Source: Alterluteimonas quercicellularis (GTDB lineage: Bacteria > Pseudomonadota > Gammaproteobacteria > Xanthomonadales > Xanthomonadaceae). From it: 57,544 nt of DNA. Shown here in pieces: positions 30,845-39,079 of the stretch. The DNA is taken from positions 1-57,544 of the forward strand of contig NZ_JAIWPR010000043.1 of assembly GCF_021191635.1 (NCBI RefSeq). The letters run 5' to 3'. The position numbers were made by a program, and so were the translations under genes. The stretch's first letter is position 1. Every line of letters begins with the position of its first letter. Below the pieces are notes generated by a model. That model was given only the letters and a program-made list of their open reading frames with translations, made no database searches and had not been told where the DNA came from.

Positions 30845-31279
30845 CTAGAACCCGAACAGCTGCCGCGGCGCCGCGTGCTCGTCGGGCCAGGCCAGCCAGA
30901 CCACGTCGCCCGGGCCGATCGCGTGGTCGACCAGGGTCCAGTCGTCGCCGTCGCGGCGCAGCAGCGCCACGTAGAGATCGGACATGCCGCCCTGCGCGGC
31001 GCGCTCGGCATACGCGGTGCCGGCGTAGTCCGGGCGCCCGCCGGCCGGCGCCTGCAGCTGGCCCTGCACGAAGGCCCAGGGCCCGAGCACGTCCAGCCGT
31101 TCGATGCGGGCCCCGACCGCGTCGCCGAACGCCTCGCGCACCGGCGCCAGGGCCGCCTGCGACACGGCGGGATAGCCCGGATCGGCGGGCAGCAGGGCGA
31201 CGGGGGCGGACTGCGCGAACGAGGTCGTCATGGCGGCTCCGGAGGCGAGGATCAGTGCGGCGAGCAGGGTCCTGTGCAT
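30845..31279 (-). CDS. secreted protein of unknown function
   Basis: This 144-residue protein begins with a clear Sec signal peptide (MHRTLLAALILASGAAMTTS, cleavage after about 22). The mature part includes QAALAPVREAFGDAVGARI, VLGPWAFVQGQLQAP and RRDGDDWTLVDHAIGPGDVV. No family is recognised with confidence; the pattern of a folded beta-rich domain reporting on processing (WAFVQG, DDWTLVD) resembles small NTF2-like or lumazine-binding-type periplasmic proteins, but that is a guess. It lies 87 bp downstream of the SGNH hydrolase on the same strand and may be co-transcribed. Confidence 0.75.
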   Translation of the reverse strand: MHRTLLAALILASGAAMTTSFAQSAPVALLPADPGYPAVSQAALAPVREAFGDAVGARIERLDVLGPWAFVQGQLQAPAGGRPDYAGTAYAERAAQGGMSDLYVALLRRDGDDWTLVDHAIGPGDVVWLAWPDEHAAPRQLFGF

Positions 31280-31365
31280 GGGCGTCGGGTCCGGCGCGGC
31301 GGCGCGGGCGGTCCAGGGTGCGTCGCCGCGCATGCCCGCCGGGTGAACGGCGCGCTTCTGCCGCC

Positions 31366-32085
31366 CTAGGGCGCGGGCGGCCGTTCGAGGTAGTCGCCGA
31401 CGATCCGGCGCCAGATCGCGTAGCCCTGCGCGTTCATGTGCAGGCGGTCGGCGATGAACAGTTCCTCGCGCGGCCGGCCCCCGGCGTCGAGCATGGGCGT
31501 GAACACGTCGATGTAGTCCACCCGCGGCGTGCGCTCGGCCCAGGCCGCGACCAGGGCGTTGGCCTCGCGCTGCACCGGCATCAGCTGCGCGCGCGACGGG
31601 CTGGGCTTGATCGAGAGATAGGCCACCGGGGTGCCGGGCAGGTCGCGGTGGATGCGCGCGACGAAGCGCTGGAAGTCCGCCAGCACCTGCGCCGGGCTGC
31701 GGCCGTCCATGGTGTCGTTGTCGCCGGCGTAGATCAGGATGCGGCTGGGCCGGTAGCGGATCGCGATCTCGTCGGCGTAGTGCACCGAGTCGCGCACGTG
31801 CGAGCCGCCGAAGCCGCGGTTGAGCACCTGGTACTGCGGGAAGTCCTGCGCCAGGGTCTCCCACATGCGCACCGACGAACTGCCGGTGAACACCACCGGG
31901 CGCGGCGGCGGCGGGCGGGCCGCGTCCTCGGCGGCGAAGCGGGCCATGTCCTGCACCCAGTCCGGGGAGGACGCCGGGTCCAGGCCGCCGGCGGCCTCGG
32001 CGGCGGGCGCCGGGGTGGCGGCGCAGGCGGCGGCGCCGAAGGCGGCGGCGAGGAGGAGGGCGAGCAGCGACGGCAAACGGGGCAT
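31366..32085 (-). CDS. SGNH/GDSL-family hydrolase, exported
   Basis: This 239-residue protein has an N-terminal export signal (about 1-22, possibly with a lipobox at AAAC). SGNH blocks are all visible: block I Ser in VVFTGSSSVRMW, block II Gly in LNRGFGGSHVRDS, block III Asn in LIYAGDNDTMDG, and block V Asp/His in FIADRLHMNAQGY. It is likely a periplasmic or surface esterase or deacetylase acting on lipids or glycans; no substrate can be assigned. It is divergent from dgkA. The start chosen is the ATG immediately preceding the signal peptide. Confidence 0.88.
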   Translation of the reverse strand: MPRLPSLLALLLAAAFGAAACAATPAPAAEAAGGLDPASSPDWVQDMARFAAEDAARPPPPRPVVFTGSSSVRMWETLAQDFPQYQVLNRGFGGSHVRDSVHYADEIAIRYRPSRILIYAGDNDTMDGRSPAQVLADFQRFVARIHRDLPGTPVAYLSIKPSPSRAQLMPVQREANALVAAWAERTPRVDYIDVFTPMLDAGGRPREELFIADRLHMNAQGYAIWRRIVGDYLERPPAP

Positions 32086-32319
32086 GGCGGACGGCGGGAG
32101 CGGGAACGCGGGCCAATCTAGCACGCGCGATCCGCGCGTCCCGGCGGCGGGCGGGGCGGGCCGTGTGGCAGAATGCACCGCTTCCGACCCCGTCGACAGC
32201 GTTCGCGCCGGCCCGATGCCACGTTCCGAGGTACCCCCGCCTTTCCGCGCGCGCTGCGTCCGCCCGCCGCGGGCCGCCGCCGCGGCGACGGCCCCGCGCC
32301 GTCGGCGGGGCTGAGCGCC

Positions 32320-32697
32320 GTGGACGGGTTCGGCCACCTGCCGCGCCGGCCGGCGCGGATGTGGAAGGCGACGCTGTGGTCGATCCAGGGCCTGCGCGCC
32401 GCCTGGCTGTACGAGTCGTCGTTCCGGCTCGAGGTGTACCTGCTCGCAGTGATGGCGCCGCTGGCGCTGTGGCTGGGCGACAGCGGGCTGGAGCGGGCGG
32501 TGCTGCTGGGCAGCTGCCTGCTGGTGCTGGCGGTGGAACTGCTGAACTCCGCGATCGAGGCGGTGATCGAGCGGTTCGGCGCGGAATGGCACGAACTGGC
32601 GGGCCGCGCCAAGGACATGGGCTCGGCCGCGGTCTTCGTGACCCTGGTGAACGTGGTGGTGACGTGGGGGCTGATCCTGCTCCCGCGCTGGCTCTGA
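32320..32697 (+). CDS. dgkA: diacylglycerol kinase
   Basis: This 125-residue integral membrane kinase recycles diacylglycerol to phosphatidate. The GTG start giving MDGFGHLPRRPARMWKATL is chosen because it yields the family length; the open frame extends upstream but encodes only Arg/Pro-rich non-conserved sequence. Key residues: E73 and E80 in AVELLNSAIEAVIERFG, and the HELAGRAKDMGSAAV segment. There are three membrane helices (about 36-52, 60-78 and 102-122). It sits 37 bp upstream of the TerC-family gene. Confidence 0.92.
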   Translation: MDGFGHLPRRPARMWKATLWSIQGLRAAWLYESSFRLEVYLLAVMAPLALWLGDSGLERAVLLGSCLLVLAVELLNSAIEAVIERFGAEWHELAGRAKDMGSAAVFVTLVNVVVTWGLILLPRWL

Positions 32698-32734
32698 CCG
32701 GCATCGGCCGGTCCCGACGAGGACAACGAACGCA

Positions 32735-33514
32735 ATGATGGAACTGCTGACCGATCCGCAGGTGTGGATCCTCCTGGTGACGCTGGCCGCGATCGAGATC
32801 GTGCTCGGCATCGACAACCTGGTGTTCATCTCGATCGCCGTGGGCAAGCTGCCGGTGGAGCGGCGCGAGTTCGCGCGCAAGTTCGGCATCGCGGTGGCGT
32901 GCATCACCCGCATCGCGCTGCTGCTCACCCTGGCCTGGCTGGCGCGGCTGACCACGCCGCTGTTCGAGCTGTTCGGCCGCGGCATCTCGGTGCGCGACCT
33001 GATCCTGATCCTGGGCGGACTGTTCCTGATCGTGAAGGGCGCGATGGAGATCCGCGAGCAGCTCAAGGGCGACGCCCACGAGGACGCCGGCGTGGCCGGC
33101 GCGGCGACGGCGTCGTTCGGCTCGGTGATCGCCCAGATCGCGGTCATCGACATCGTGTTCTCGCTCGACTCGGTGATCGCCGCGGTCGGCATGGCCGGCG
33201 ACTACGTGCCGGTGATGGTGGCCGCGATCCTGATCGCGGTGGCGGTGATGCTGCTGGCCGCGCAGCCGCTGGGCCGCTTCATCGACGCCAACCCCACGGT
33301 GAAGATGCTGGCGCTGGCCTTCATCGTGCTGATCGGCGTGTACCTGACCTTCGACGGCTTCGGCCTGCACATCCCGAAGGGCTACATCTACGGCGCGATG
33401 GGCTTCTCCGCCCTCGTCGAGATCCTGAACCTCTGGGCCAAGCGCAACACCATGCGCGCCCAGGGGGTCACGCCGCCGCCGGTGGACGAGCCGCGCCGCC
33501 CGCTGCCGCGCTGA
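32735..33514 (+). CDS. TerC-family membrane protein
   Basis: This 259-residue polytopic protein has about seven helices. TerC hallmarks: [19 protein letters not shown] near the N terminus and [20 protein letters not shown] in the second half, each with the conserved acidic residue in a membrane helix. Members have been linked to metal (Mn or tellurite) efflux or metallation of exported enzymes. Two adjacent ATGs (32735 and 32738) are possible starts. No yybP-ykoY-like Mn riboswitch could fit in the 37-bp upstream gap. lgt follows 69 bp downstream. Confidence 0.9.
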   Translation: MMELLTDPQVWILLVTLAAIEIVLGIDNLVFISIAVGKLPVERREFARKFGIAVACITRIALLLTLAWLARLTTPLFELFGRGISVRDLILILGGLFLIVKGAMEIREQLKGDAHEDAGVAGAATASFGSVIAQIAVIDIVFSLDSVIAAVGMAGDYVPVMVAAILIAVAVMLLAAQPLGRFIDANPTVKMLALAFIVLIGVYLTFDGFGLHIPKGYIYGAMGFSALVEILNLWAKRNTMRAQGVTPPPVDEPRRPLPR

Positions 33515-33583
33515 CGCCGACCGCGCGCCGGGCCGCGGGCGGGCCCGGCGCGCTCCGCGAAACCCCAAGGAGCCGCCGTCCCG

Positions 33584-34498
33584 ATGACGATCCTGCACCA
33601 GATCGATCCCATCGCCTTCTCGCTGCCGGCCTTCGAGCTGTTCGGCCGGCAGTTCCACCCGCAGGTGCACTGGTACGGGATCATGTACCTGGTCGCCTTC
33701 GCCAGCGCGTGGTGGCTGGGGCGGCGCCGGATCGCCGCCGGCCGGCTGCCCGGCGTGGACCGGACCGCGTTCGGCGACCTGCTGTTCTACTGCATGTTCG
33801 GCGTCATCCTCGGCGGGCGCATCGGCTACGTGCTGTTCTACGCATTCGGCGACCTGGTCGCCGACCCGACCATGGTGTTCCGCCCCTGGGAGGGCGGCAT
33901 GAGCTTCCACGGCGGGCTGCTGGGCGTGCTGGTCGCGGCCTGGCTGTGGGCGCGCAGGCAGGGGCTGCACTTCTTCGACGTGATGGACTTCGGCGCGCCG
34001 CTGGTGCCGCTGGGGCTGGGCTTCGGCCGCATCGGCAACTGGATCGGCGGCGAGCTGTGGGGCCGCACCACCGACGTGCCCTGGGCGGTGGTGTTCCCGA
34101 AGTCGCTGCCGCAGCAGTTCTGGGCGCTGGACGAGACCTCGCTGCGCGCGCTGCACGAGACCGGCGCGCTGGACGCCTTCGCCCGCCATCCCTCGCAGCT
34201 CTACCAGGCCTTCCTGGAGGGCGTGGCGCTGTTCGCGCTGGTGTGGATCTACTCGATGAAGCCGCGGCCGCGCTACGCGGTGTCGGGCCTGTTCGCGCTC
34301 GGCTACGGCGCGTTCCGCTTCCTGGTCGAGTTCGTGCGCGAGCCCGATCCCCAGCTCGGCTACCTGGCCTTCGGCTGGCTGACCATGGGCCAGCTGCTGA
34401 GCGTGCCGCTGGTCCTGCTGGGCCTGTTCCTGCTGTGGAAGTCGCGCGGCGCGCCGGTGCTGGCGCCGCAGCCGCCGGCGCCCGCGAAGGCAGGCTGA
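33584..34498 (+). CDS. lgt: prolipoprotein diacylglyceryl transferase
   Basis: This 304-residue inner-membrane enzyme transfers diacylglyceryl from phosphatidylglycerol to the lipobox Cys of preprolipoproteins. Signatures: [56 protein letters not shown] (catalytic Arg region) and [20 protein letters not shown] precedes the ATG by 11 nt. The stop overlaps the thyA start as TGATG, the conserved lgt-thyA arrangement. Confidence 0.96.
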   Translation: MTILHQIDPIAFSLPAFELFGRQFHPQVHWYGIMYLVAFASAWWLGRRRIAAGRLPGVDRTAFGDLLFYCMFGVILGGRIGYVLFYAFGDLVADPTMVFRPWEGGMSFHGGLLGVLVAAWLWARRQGLHFFDVMDFGAPLVPLGLGFGRIGNWIGGELWGRTTDVPWAVVFPKSLPQQFWALDETSLRALHETGALDAFARHPSQLYQAFLEGVALFALVWIYSMKPRPRYAVSGLFALGYGAFRFLVEFVREPDPQLGYLAFGWLTMGQLLSVPLVLLGLFLLWKSRGAPVLAPQPPAPAKAG

Positions 34499-35292
34499 TG
34501 CGCGCCTACCTCGACCTGCTGCGCCACGTGCTCGAGCACGGCGCGATCAAGGCCGACCGCACCGGCACCGGCACGCGCAGCGTGTTCGGCTGGCAGATGC
34601 GCTTCGACCTCAACGCGGGCTTCCCGCTGGTCACCACCAAGAAGCTGCACCTGCGCTCGATCGTGCACGAGCTGCTGTGGTTCCTGAAGGGCGAGACCAA
34701 CATCGCCTACCTGCGCGAGCACAAGGTCTCGATCTGGGACGAGTGGGCCGACGCCGACGGCGAGCTGGGCCCCGTCTACGGCAAGCAGTGGCGGCGCTGG
34801 GCCGGCGCCGGCGGCGGCGAGATCGACCAGATCCGCTGGGTCGTCGACGAGATCCGCCGCAACCCCGATTCGCGCCGGCTGCTGGTCAGCGCCTGGAACG
34901 TGGCCGAGCTGCTCGACATGGCGCTGATGCCCTGCCACGCGCTGTTCCAGTTCTACGTCGCCGACGGCAGGCTGAGCTGCCAGCTCTACCAGCGCAGCGG
35001 CGACATCTTCCTGGGCGTGCCGTTCAACATCGCCAGCTACGCGCTGCTGACCCACATGGTCGCGCAGGTGACCGGGCTGGGCGTGGGCGACTTCGTCCAC
35101 ACGCTGGGCGACGCCCACCTGTACGCCAACCACGAGGCCCAGGCCCGCGAGCAGCTCGCCCGCACGCCGCGCCCGCTGCCGACCCTGCGCCTGAATCCCG
35201 CGGTCGACGACCTGTTCGCCTTCGGCTACGACGACATCGAGTTCGTCGGCTACGACCCGCTGCCGGCGATCAAGGCGCCGGTGGCGGTGTGA
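34498..35292 (+). CDS. thyA: thymidylate synthase
   Basis: This 264-residue enzyme, the same length as E. coli ThyA, makes dTMP from dUMP with methylene-tetrahydrofolate. The nucleophilic Cys is in [13 protein letters not shown]; the Arg pair is in [13 protein letters not shown]; dUMP-contact residues lie in [20 protein letters not shown] and [12 protein letters not shown]. It is coupled to lgt upstream and to folA downstream by TGATG overlaps, so lgt-thyA-folA forms an operon. Its final codons directly precede the heptamer array that begins folA. Confidence 0.97.
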   Translation: MRAYLDLLRHVLEHGAIKADRTGTGTRSVFGWQMRFDLNAGFPLVTTKKLHLRSIVHELLWFLKGETNIAYLREHKVSIWDEWADADGELGPVYGKQWRRWAGAGGGEIDQIRWVVDEIRRNPDSRRLLVSAWNVAELLDMALMPCHALFQFYVADGRLSCQLYQRSGDIFLGVPFNIASYALLTHMVAQVTGLGVGDFVHTLGDAHLYANHEAQAREQLARTPRPLPTLRLNPAVDDLFAFGYDDIEFVGYDPLPAIKAPVAV

Positions 35293-35834
35293 TGTCCGGG
35301 ATTCGGGATTCGGGATTCGGGATTCGGGCCGAGCCCGCGGTGATGCTGATCGCGGCGCTGGACCGCGACCGCGCGATCGGGCGCGACAACGCGCTGCTGT
35401 GGCACCTGCCCGACGACCTGAGGCGCTTCAAGGCCCTGACGCTCGGCCGGCCGGTGCTGATGGGCAGGAAGACTGCAGAGTCGATCGGGCGCGCGCTGCC
35501 CGGCCGGCGCAACCTGGTGCTGACCCGCTCGGGCCGCGTGCCGTTCGAGGGCATGGAGGCGGTCGATTCGCTCGATGCCGCGCTCGCGCGGGCGGCGGCC
35601 GACGGCGCCGACGCGCTGTGCGTGATCGGCGGCGGCGAGGTCTACGCGCTGGCGCTGCCGCGGGCCGACGCGCTGCACCTGACCCATGTCGACACCGCGG
35701 TCGCGGACGCCGATGCCTTCTTCCCGGCCTGGGACGATGGGGCCTGGGAGGCGGTGGCCAGGACCCCGCACGCGGCCGACGGCCGCCACGCCTTCGCCTT
35801 CGAGTTCGTCGACTACGTCCGCCGCGTCCGGTAG
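35292..35834 (+). CDS. folA: dihydrofolate reductase with repeat-encoded N-terminal extension
   Basis: The reductase core (MLIAALDRDRAIGRDNALLW, HLPDDLRRFKALTLGRPVLM, GRKTAESIGRALPGRRN) begins at an ATG at 35343 and spans 163 residues, the usual DHFR length. An in-frame ATG at 35292 overlaps the thyA stop as TGATG and adds 17 residues ([17 protein letters not shown]) encoded mostly by four GGGATTC heptamers. The coupled upstream start is preferred on context, but the core start cannot be excluded. The enzyme regenerates the tetrahydrofolate used by ThyA. Its 3' end overlaps a convergent membrane-protein gene by 22 bp. Confidence 0.93.
   Translation: MSGIRDSGFGIRAEPAVMLIAALDRDRAIGRDNALLWHLPDDLRRFKALTLGRPVLMGRKTAESIGRALPGRRNLVLTRSGRVPFEGMEAVDSLDAALARAAADGADALCVIGGGEVYALALPRADALHLTHVDTAVADADAFFPAWDDGAWEAVARTPHAADGRHAFAFEFVDYVRRVR
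35298..35328 (+). repeat. GGGATTC heptamer array at the 5' end of folA
   Basis: Four perfect tandem copies of GGGATTC followed by GGG occupy 35298-35328, immediately after the thyA-folA overlap. Because 7 is not a multiple of 3, three copies encode seven residues and loss of a single copy would shift the frame between the upstream ATG and the DHFR core. The unit is the same class as the array at 24639-24760. Confidence 0.92.
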
Positions 35835-36487
35835 GGGCGCCGGCCGCCGGCCGCCAGGACCCGGGCCAGCCAGTACAGCATCAGCAGCAGGACCAGGACC
35901 ACCGGGGCGGCCAGCAGCAGCGGCTGCCGCAGCGGCGGCGGGAAGACCTGCGCCTGGCCCAGGAAGAAGGACGCCGCGGCGATGAAGAGCGCGAAGCACA
36001 TCCGCCAGAGGTGGCGGGCGATGCGATGCCGTCCGTCCAGACGCCGCGCCAGCAGCATCCTCAGGTCCAGCAGGCCGGCGAACGCGGCCACGCCGCCGAA
36101 TGCGATCGCCACCTGGGCCGGGTTGCCGTCGATCGTCCCGCCGCGGTGCGCGATCGCATCGATGCCGGCGTGGATCCCGAACGCGCCGGTGGCCAGGGCG
36201 GCGAGCGCCAGCGCGGCATGCAGCCAGACGGTCTCGTCGGGGCGGCGGCGCACGGTCAGGAGCGCGGTCGCGACCAGGTAGCCGGTCAGCGCGCCGGCGA
36301 CGACGCTGAGCGTCTGCGCGTGCAGCGCGGCGATCGCCGCGCCGGTGGCGGCCATCAGCAGCATGGCGGCGACGAAGAGCATCCCGCTGCGCCGGTGGAG
36401 CCGGGCGCCCTTGCGCGAGAACAGGGCGAGCGCGCCGGCCGCCAGCGCGACGGCGCCGGCGGCGATGTGCGTCGACATCAGGATCAT
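35813..36487 (-). CDS. DUF2306-like predicted membrane protein
   Basis: This 224-residue protein has about six or seven hydrophobic helices. HIAAGAVALAAGALALFSRKG followed by ARLHRRSGMLFVAAML resembles the DUF2306 pattern (His in helix 1, K-G...HR..G loop). Further His residues (LHAALAL, HAGIDAIAH) could bind a cofactor, but no function is known. It is convergent with folA, overlapping its end by 22 bp, and interrupts the usual apaH-folA neighbourhood. An alternative start (MSTHIAAG) lies three codons in. Confidence 0.8.
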   Translation of the reverse strand: MILMSTHIAAGAVALAAGALALFSRKGARLHRRSGMLFVAAMLLMAATGAAIAALHAQTLSVVAGALTGYLVATALLTVRRRPDETVWLHAALALAALATGAFGIHAGIDAIAHRGGTIDGNPAQVAIAFGGVAAFAGLLDLRMLLARRLDGRHRIARHLWRMCFALFIAAASFFLGQAQVFPPPLRQPLLLAAPVVLVLLLMLYWLARVLAAGGRRPYRTRRT

Positions 36488-36599
36488 GGCCGTCCCGCGC
36501 TGGCTGCCCCGTTGCCCCGACTGTCCGCCTCGCCGGCGCCGGGCGAGCCTGCCGGAAGTCACGCGGACGCAGGCCGCCGACGTGCGGCGCCAAGCGACG

Positions 36600-37448
36600 C
36601 TAGTCCCGTCCCGCGGCCTCGCCGGGCGACAGCTCGCGCCCCGGTACCTGCACGATGCGCAGCTCGTCGGTGTCGAGCTGCAGGGCGGTCAGCCGGCCGC
36701 CCCAGACCGCGCCGGTGTCGATGGCGTGCACGCCGTGGCCGACGAACAGGCCGAGCGTGGACCAGTGCCCGCAGACGATCTTCAGGTCGCGCTCGGCGCG
36801 GCCGGGCACCTCGTACCAGGGGTACAGGCCGGCGGCCTGGGTGCCGGGCGCGCCCTTCTCCTCGAAGGCGATGCGCCCGCGCGGGGTGCAGTAGCGCATG
36901 CGGCTGAAGATGTTGATGATCGCGCGCTCGCGGTCCACGCCCTTCAGGCCGGGCGACCACGCCGGGCGGTCGCCGTACATGTTCTTCAGCAGCTTGCGGT
37001 AGCCGCTCCCGCGCAGCCGGCGCTCCACCTCCTGCGCGTGCTGCTCCGCCAGCTGCGTGGTCCAGCGCGGGGCCAGCCCGGCGTGGATCATCATCCAGCC
37101 CAGCGCGCGGTCGGCGTGCAGCAGCGGGCAGCCGCGCAGCCAGTCGATCAGTGCGTCGCGGTCGGGCGCGAACAGCACCCGCTGCAGGTCGGGGTTCACC
37201 CGGCGCTGCTGCGCCTCCTCGCGCTCGGCGATGGCCAGCAGCGAGAGGTCGTGGTTGCCGAGCACCACGTGCGCGCTCTCGCGCAGCGAGTGCACCAGCC
37301 GCAGCGTCTCCAGCGACTCGCCGCCGCGGTTGACGAGGTCGCCGCAGAACCACAGCCGGTCGGCGGCGGGATCGAAGCGGATCTTCTCGAGCAGGCGCTG
37401 CGTCGGTGCATAGCATCCCTGCAGGTCGCCGATGGCCCAGACCGTCAT
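36600..37448 (-). CDS. apaH: symmetrical diadenosine tetraphosphatase ApaH
   Basis: This 282-residue calcineurin-like phosphoesterase splits Ap4A into two ADP and also decaps NpnN-capped RNA. Metal-site motifs: MTVWAIGDLQGCY (D, Q/H), LWFCGDLVNRGGES, HVVLGNHDLSLLAI and MIHAGLAPRW. KNMYGDRPAWSP and VCGHWSTLGLF are ApaH-specific. It follows apaG by 18 bp at the end of the lptD cluster, as in E. coli. Confidence 0.96.
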   Translation of the reverse strand: MTVWAIGDLQGCYAPTQRLLEKIRFDPAADRLWFCGDLVNRGGESLETLRLVHSLRESAHVVLGNHDLSLLAIAEREEAQQRRVNPDLQRVLFAPDRDALIDWLRGCPLLHADRALGWMMIHAGLAPRWTTQLAEQHAQEVERRLRGSGYRKLLKNMYGDRPAWSPGLKGVDRERAIINIFSRMRYCTPRGRIAFEEKGAPGTQAAGLYPWYEVPGRAERDLKIVCGHWSTLGLFVGHGVHAIDTGAVWGGRLTALQLDTDELRIVQVPGRELSPGEAAGRD

Positions 37449-37466
37449 GGTCGCTCCTTCGCGGGC

Positions 37467-37850
37467 CTAGTGAAGCGTGCGCGGTACGGACAGCGTGAAC
37501 GGCGGGATCGGCGCGTCGAAGCAGGTGCCGTCCTCGCCGACCATGTCGTAGCGGCCCTGCATGCTGCCCACCGCGGTCTCCAGCACCGCGCCGGAGGTGT
37601 ACTCGAACTGGTCGCCCGGGGCGATCGTGGGCTGCTCGCCGACCACGCCCTCGCCGTGCACCTCGTCGACCTTGCCGTTGCCGTCGGTGATGATCCAGTG
37701 CCGCGACATCAGCTGCGCGGCGCGCCGACCGAGGTTGCGGATGCGGATGGTGTAGGCGAACACGTAGCGGTCGCGGTCGGGCTCCGATTCCTCGTCGAGG
37801 AAGCGGGTCGCGATCTGGATCTCGAGGGTGTAGTCGGGAGTCTCGTCCAT
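37467..37850 (-). CDS. apaG: ApaG protein (Co2+/Mg2+ efflux-associated)
   Basis: This 127-residue single-domain beta-sandwich protein (ApaG/DUF525) has YVFAYTIRIRNLGRRAAQLM followed by SRHWIITDGNGKVDEVHGEG, then VVGEQPTIAPGDQFEYTSG and GSMQGRYDMVGEDG. The start is the ATG of MDETPDYTLEI, which gives the family length. The biochemical role is not settled; loss affects Co2+ resistance in enterics. It lies between ksgA and apaH in the conserved order. Confidence 0.95.
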   Translation of the reverse strand: MDETPDYTLEIQIATRFLDEESEPDRDRYVFAYTIRIRNLGRRAAQLMSRHWIITDGNGKVDEVHGEGVVGEQPTIAPGDQFEYTSGAVLETAVGSMQGRYDMVGEDGTCFDAPIPPFTLSVPRTLH

Positions 37851-37937
37851 GCGCACAGTGTAGGGCCAGTCGCCTGGAGCGGGGCGCTCCATGGAACAGC
37901 ATCGCGCAGGCGTCGTGTTGGCGGCGTCGCGGTGCGC

Positions 37938-38744
37938 TCAGTCCTGCGGGGCGGGCTGGTCGGCCAGGGCGACGAAGTCGGCGACCGCGAGCTGCTCGGC
38001 GCGCGCGCCGGGATCGAGCCCGGCGCGCCGGATGCCCTCCGCGTCCAGCACTCCGGACAGCGCGTTGCGCAGGGTCTTGCGGCGCTGGCCGAACGCCGCG
38101 CGCACGACCAGGGCGAAGCGCGCGGGATCGGCGATGGCGACCGTCCCGCGCGGCCGCGGCACCAGCCGCACCACCGCCGAGTCCACCTTCGGCGGCGGGC
38201 GGAAGGCGCCGGGCGCCACGGTGAACAGCGGCGTCACCTCGCACCATGCCTGCAGCATCACGCTGAGCCGCCCGTAGACCTTGCTGCCGGGCGCGGCGGC
38301 CATGCGGTCCACCACCTCCTTCTGCAGCATGAAGTGCATGTCGCGCACGGCGTCGGCGTGCGCGAGGGCGTGGAACAGGATCGGCGACGAGATGTTGTAG
38401 GGCAGGTTGCCGACCAGCCGCAGCGGAGCGCCCGCGGCCAGCGCGGTGAAGTCCACCTGCAGCACGTCGCGGTGCACGATCTCCAGCCGGCCCAGCGGCG
38501 CCGCGGCGGCGGTCAGCGGCGCGATCAGGTCGCGGTCGAACTCGATCACGGTGAGCTCGCCGTGGGCGCGCAGCAGCGGGAAGGTCAGCGCGCCCTGGCC
38601 GGGGCCGATCTCGACGATGCGCTCGCCCGGCCGCGGGTCGAGCGCGTGCAGGATGCGGTCGATGACGCCGCGCTCGTGCAGGAAGTGCTGGCCGAGCGCC
38701 TTCTTGGCGCGGCCGAAGCCGGTCTCGGGCGGCGCGGCGCTCAC
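37938..38744 (-). CDS. ksgA: 16S rRNA dimethyladenosine transferase KsgA/RsmA
   Basis: This 268-residue SAM-dependent enzyme dimethylates A1518 and A1519 of 16S rRNA in late 30S assembly. The GTG start (MSAAPPETGFGRAKKALGQH) overlaps the upstream stop as GTGA. Motifs: KKALGQHFLHERGV, IVEIGPGQGALTFPLL (SAM loop), LVGNLPYNISSPILF (catalytic NLPY), and the C-terminal helical domain with AFGQRRKTLRNALSG. Length matches the family. Confidence 0.96.
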   Translation of the reverse strand: MSAAPPETGFGRAKKALGQHFLHERGVIDRILHALDPRPGERIVEIGPGQGALTFPLLRAHGELTVIEFDRDLIAPLTAAAAPLGRLEIVHRDVLQVDFTALAAGAPLRLVGNLPYNISSPILFHALAHADAVRDMHFMLQKEVVDRMAAAPGSKVYGRLSVMLQAWCEVTPLFTVAPGAFRPPPKVDSAVVRLVPRPRGTVAIADPARFALVVRAAFGQRRKTLRNALSGVLDAEGIRRAGLDPGARAEQLAVADFVALADQPAPQD

Positions 38745-39079
38745 AGCAGGCGGGTCCCGGGCGGCACGTCCGCGTCCGGCACGCACAGGGCCACCCGGCC
38801 CTGCGCGTCGTGGAAGCCGGTGACCAGGCACTGCGACATCAGCGGGCCGATCTGCTTGGGCGGGAAGTTGATCACCGCCACCACCAGCCGCCCCGCCAGG
38901 CTCTCCGGGGTATACAGCTCGGTGATCTGCGCGCTGGACCGGCGCGTGCCGATCTCCGGGCCGAAATCGATCTCCAGCACGTAGGCCGGCTTGCGCGCCT
39001 CGGGGAACGCGCGCGCCGACAGCACGCGGCCCACGCGCAGCTCCACCCGCTCGAAGTCGGCCCAGGCGATCTCGTTCAC
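38741..39079 (-). CDS. CsaA-like tRNA-binding domain protein
   Basis: This 112-residue OB-fold protein starts at a GTG overlapping the end of pdxA by 4 bp (MNEIAWADFERVELRVGRVL). It matches the EMAP-II/CsaA/MetG C-terminal tRNA-binding domain: VELRVGRVLSARAFPEARKP, YVLEIDFGPEIGTRRSSAQI, VAVINFPPKQIGPLMSQCLV and a C-terminal VPPGTRLL. CsaA proteins are dimeric tRNA-binding or chaperone-like. Its insertion between pdxA and ksgA is not part of the E. coli order. Overlaps on both sides show tight coupling. Confidence 0.9.
   Translation of the reverse strand: MNEIAWADFERVELRVGRVLSARAFPEARKPAYVLEIDFGPEIGTRRSSAQITELYTPESLAGRLVVAVINFPPKQIGPLMSQCLVTGFHDAQGRVALCVPDADVPPGTRLL

Noticed and set aside
32173..32319. 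Upstream extension of dgkA to an ATG at 32173
   Set aside because: The extra 49 residues are Arg/Pro-rich and unlike any diacylglycerol kinase; the GTG at 32320 gives the family length.
30845..34189. A minus-strand open frame of about 1100 codons running through dgkA, terC and lgt
   Set aside because: Only its last 144 codons have gene-like features (signal peptide and plausible domain). The rest is antisense shadow of recognised plus-strand genes.
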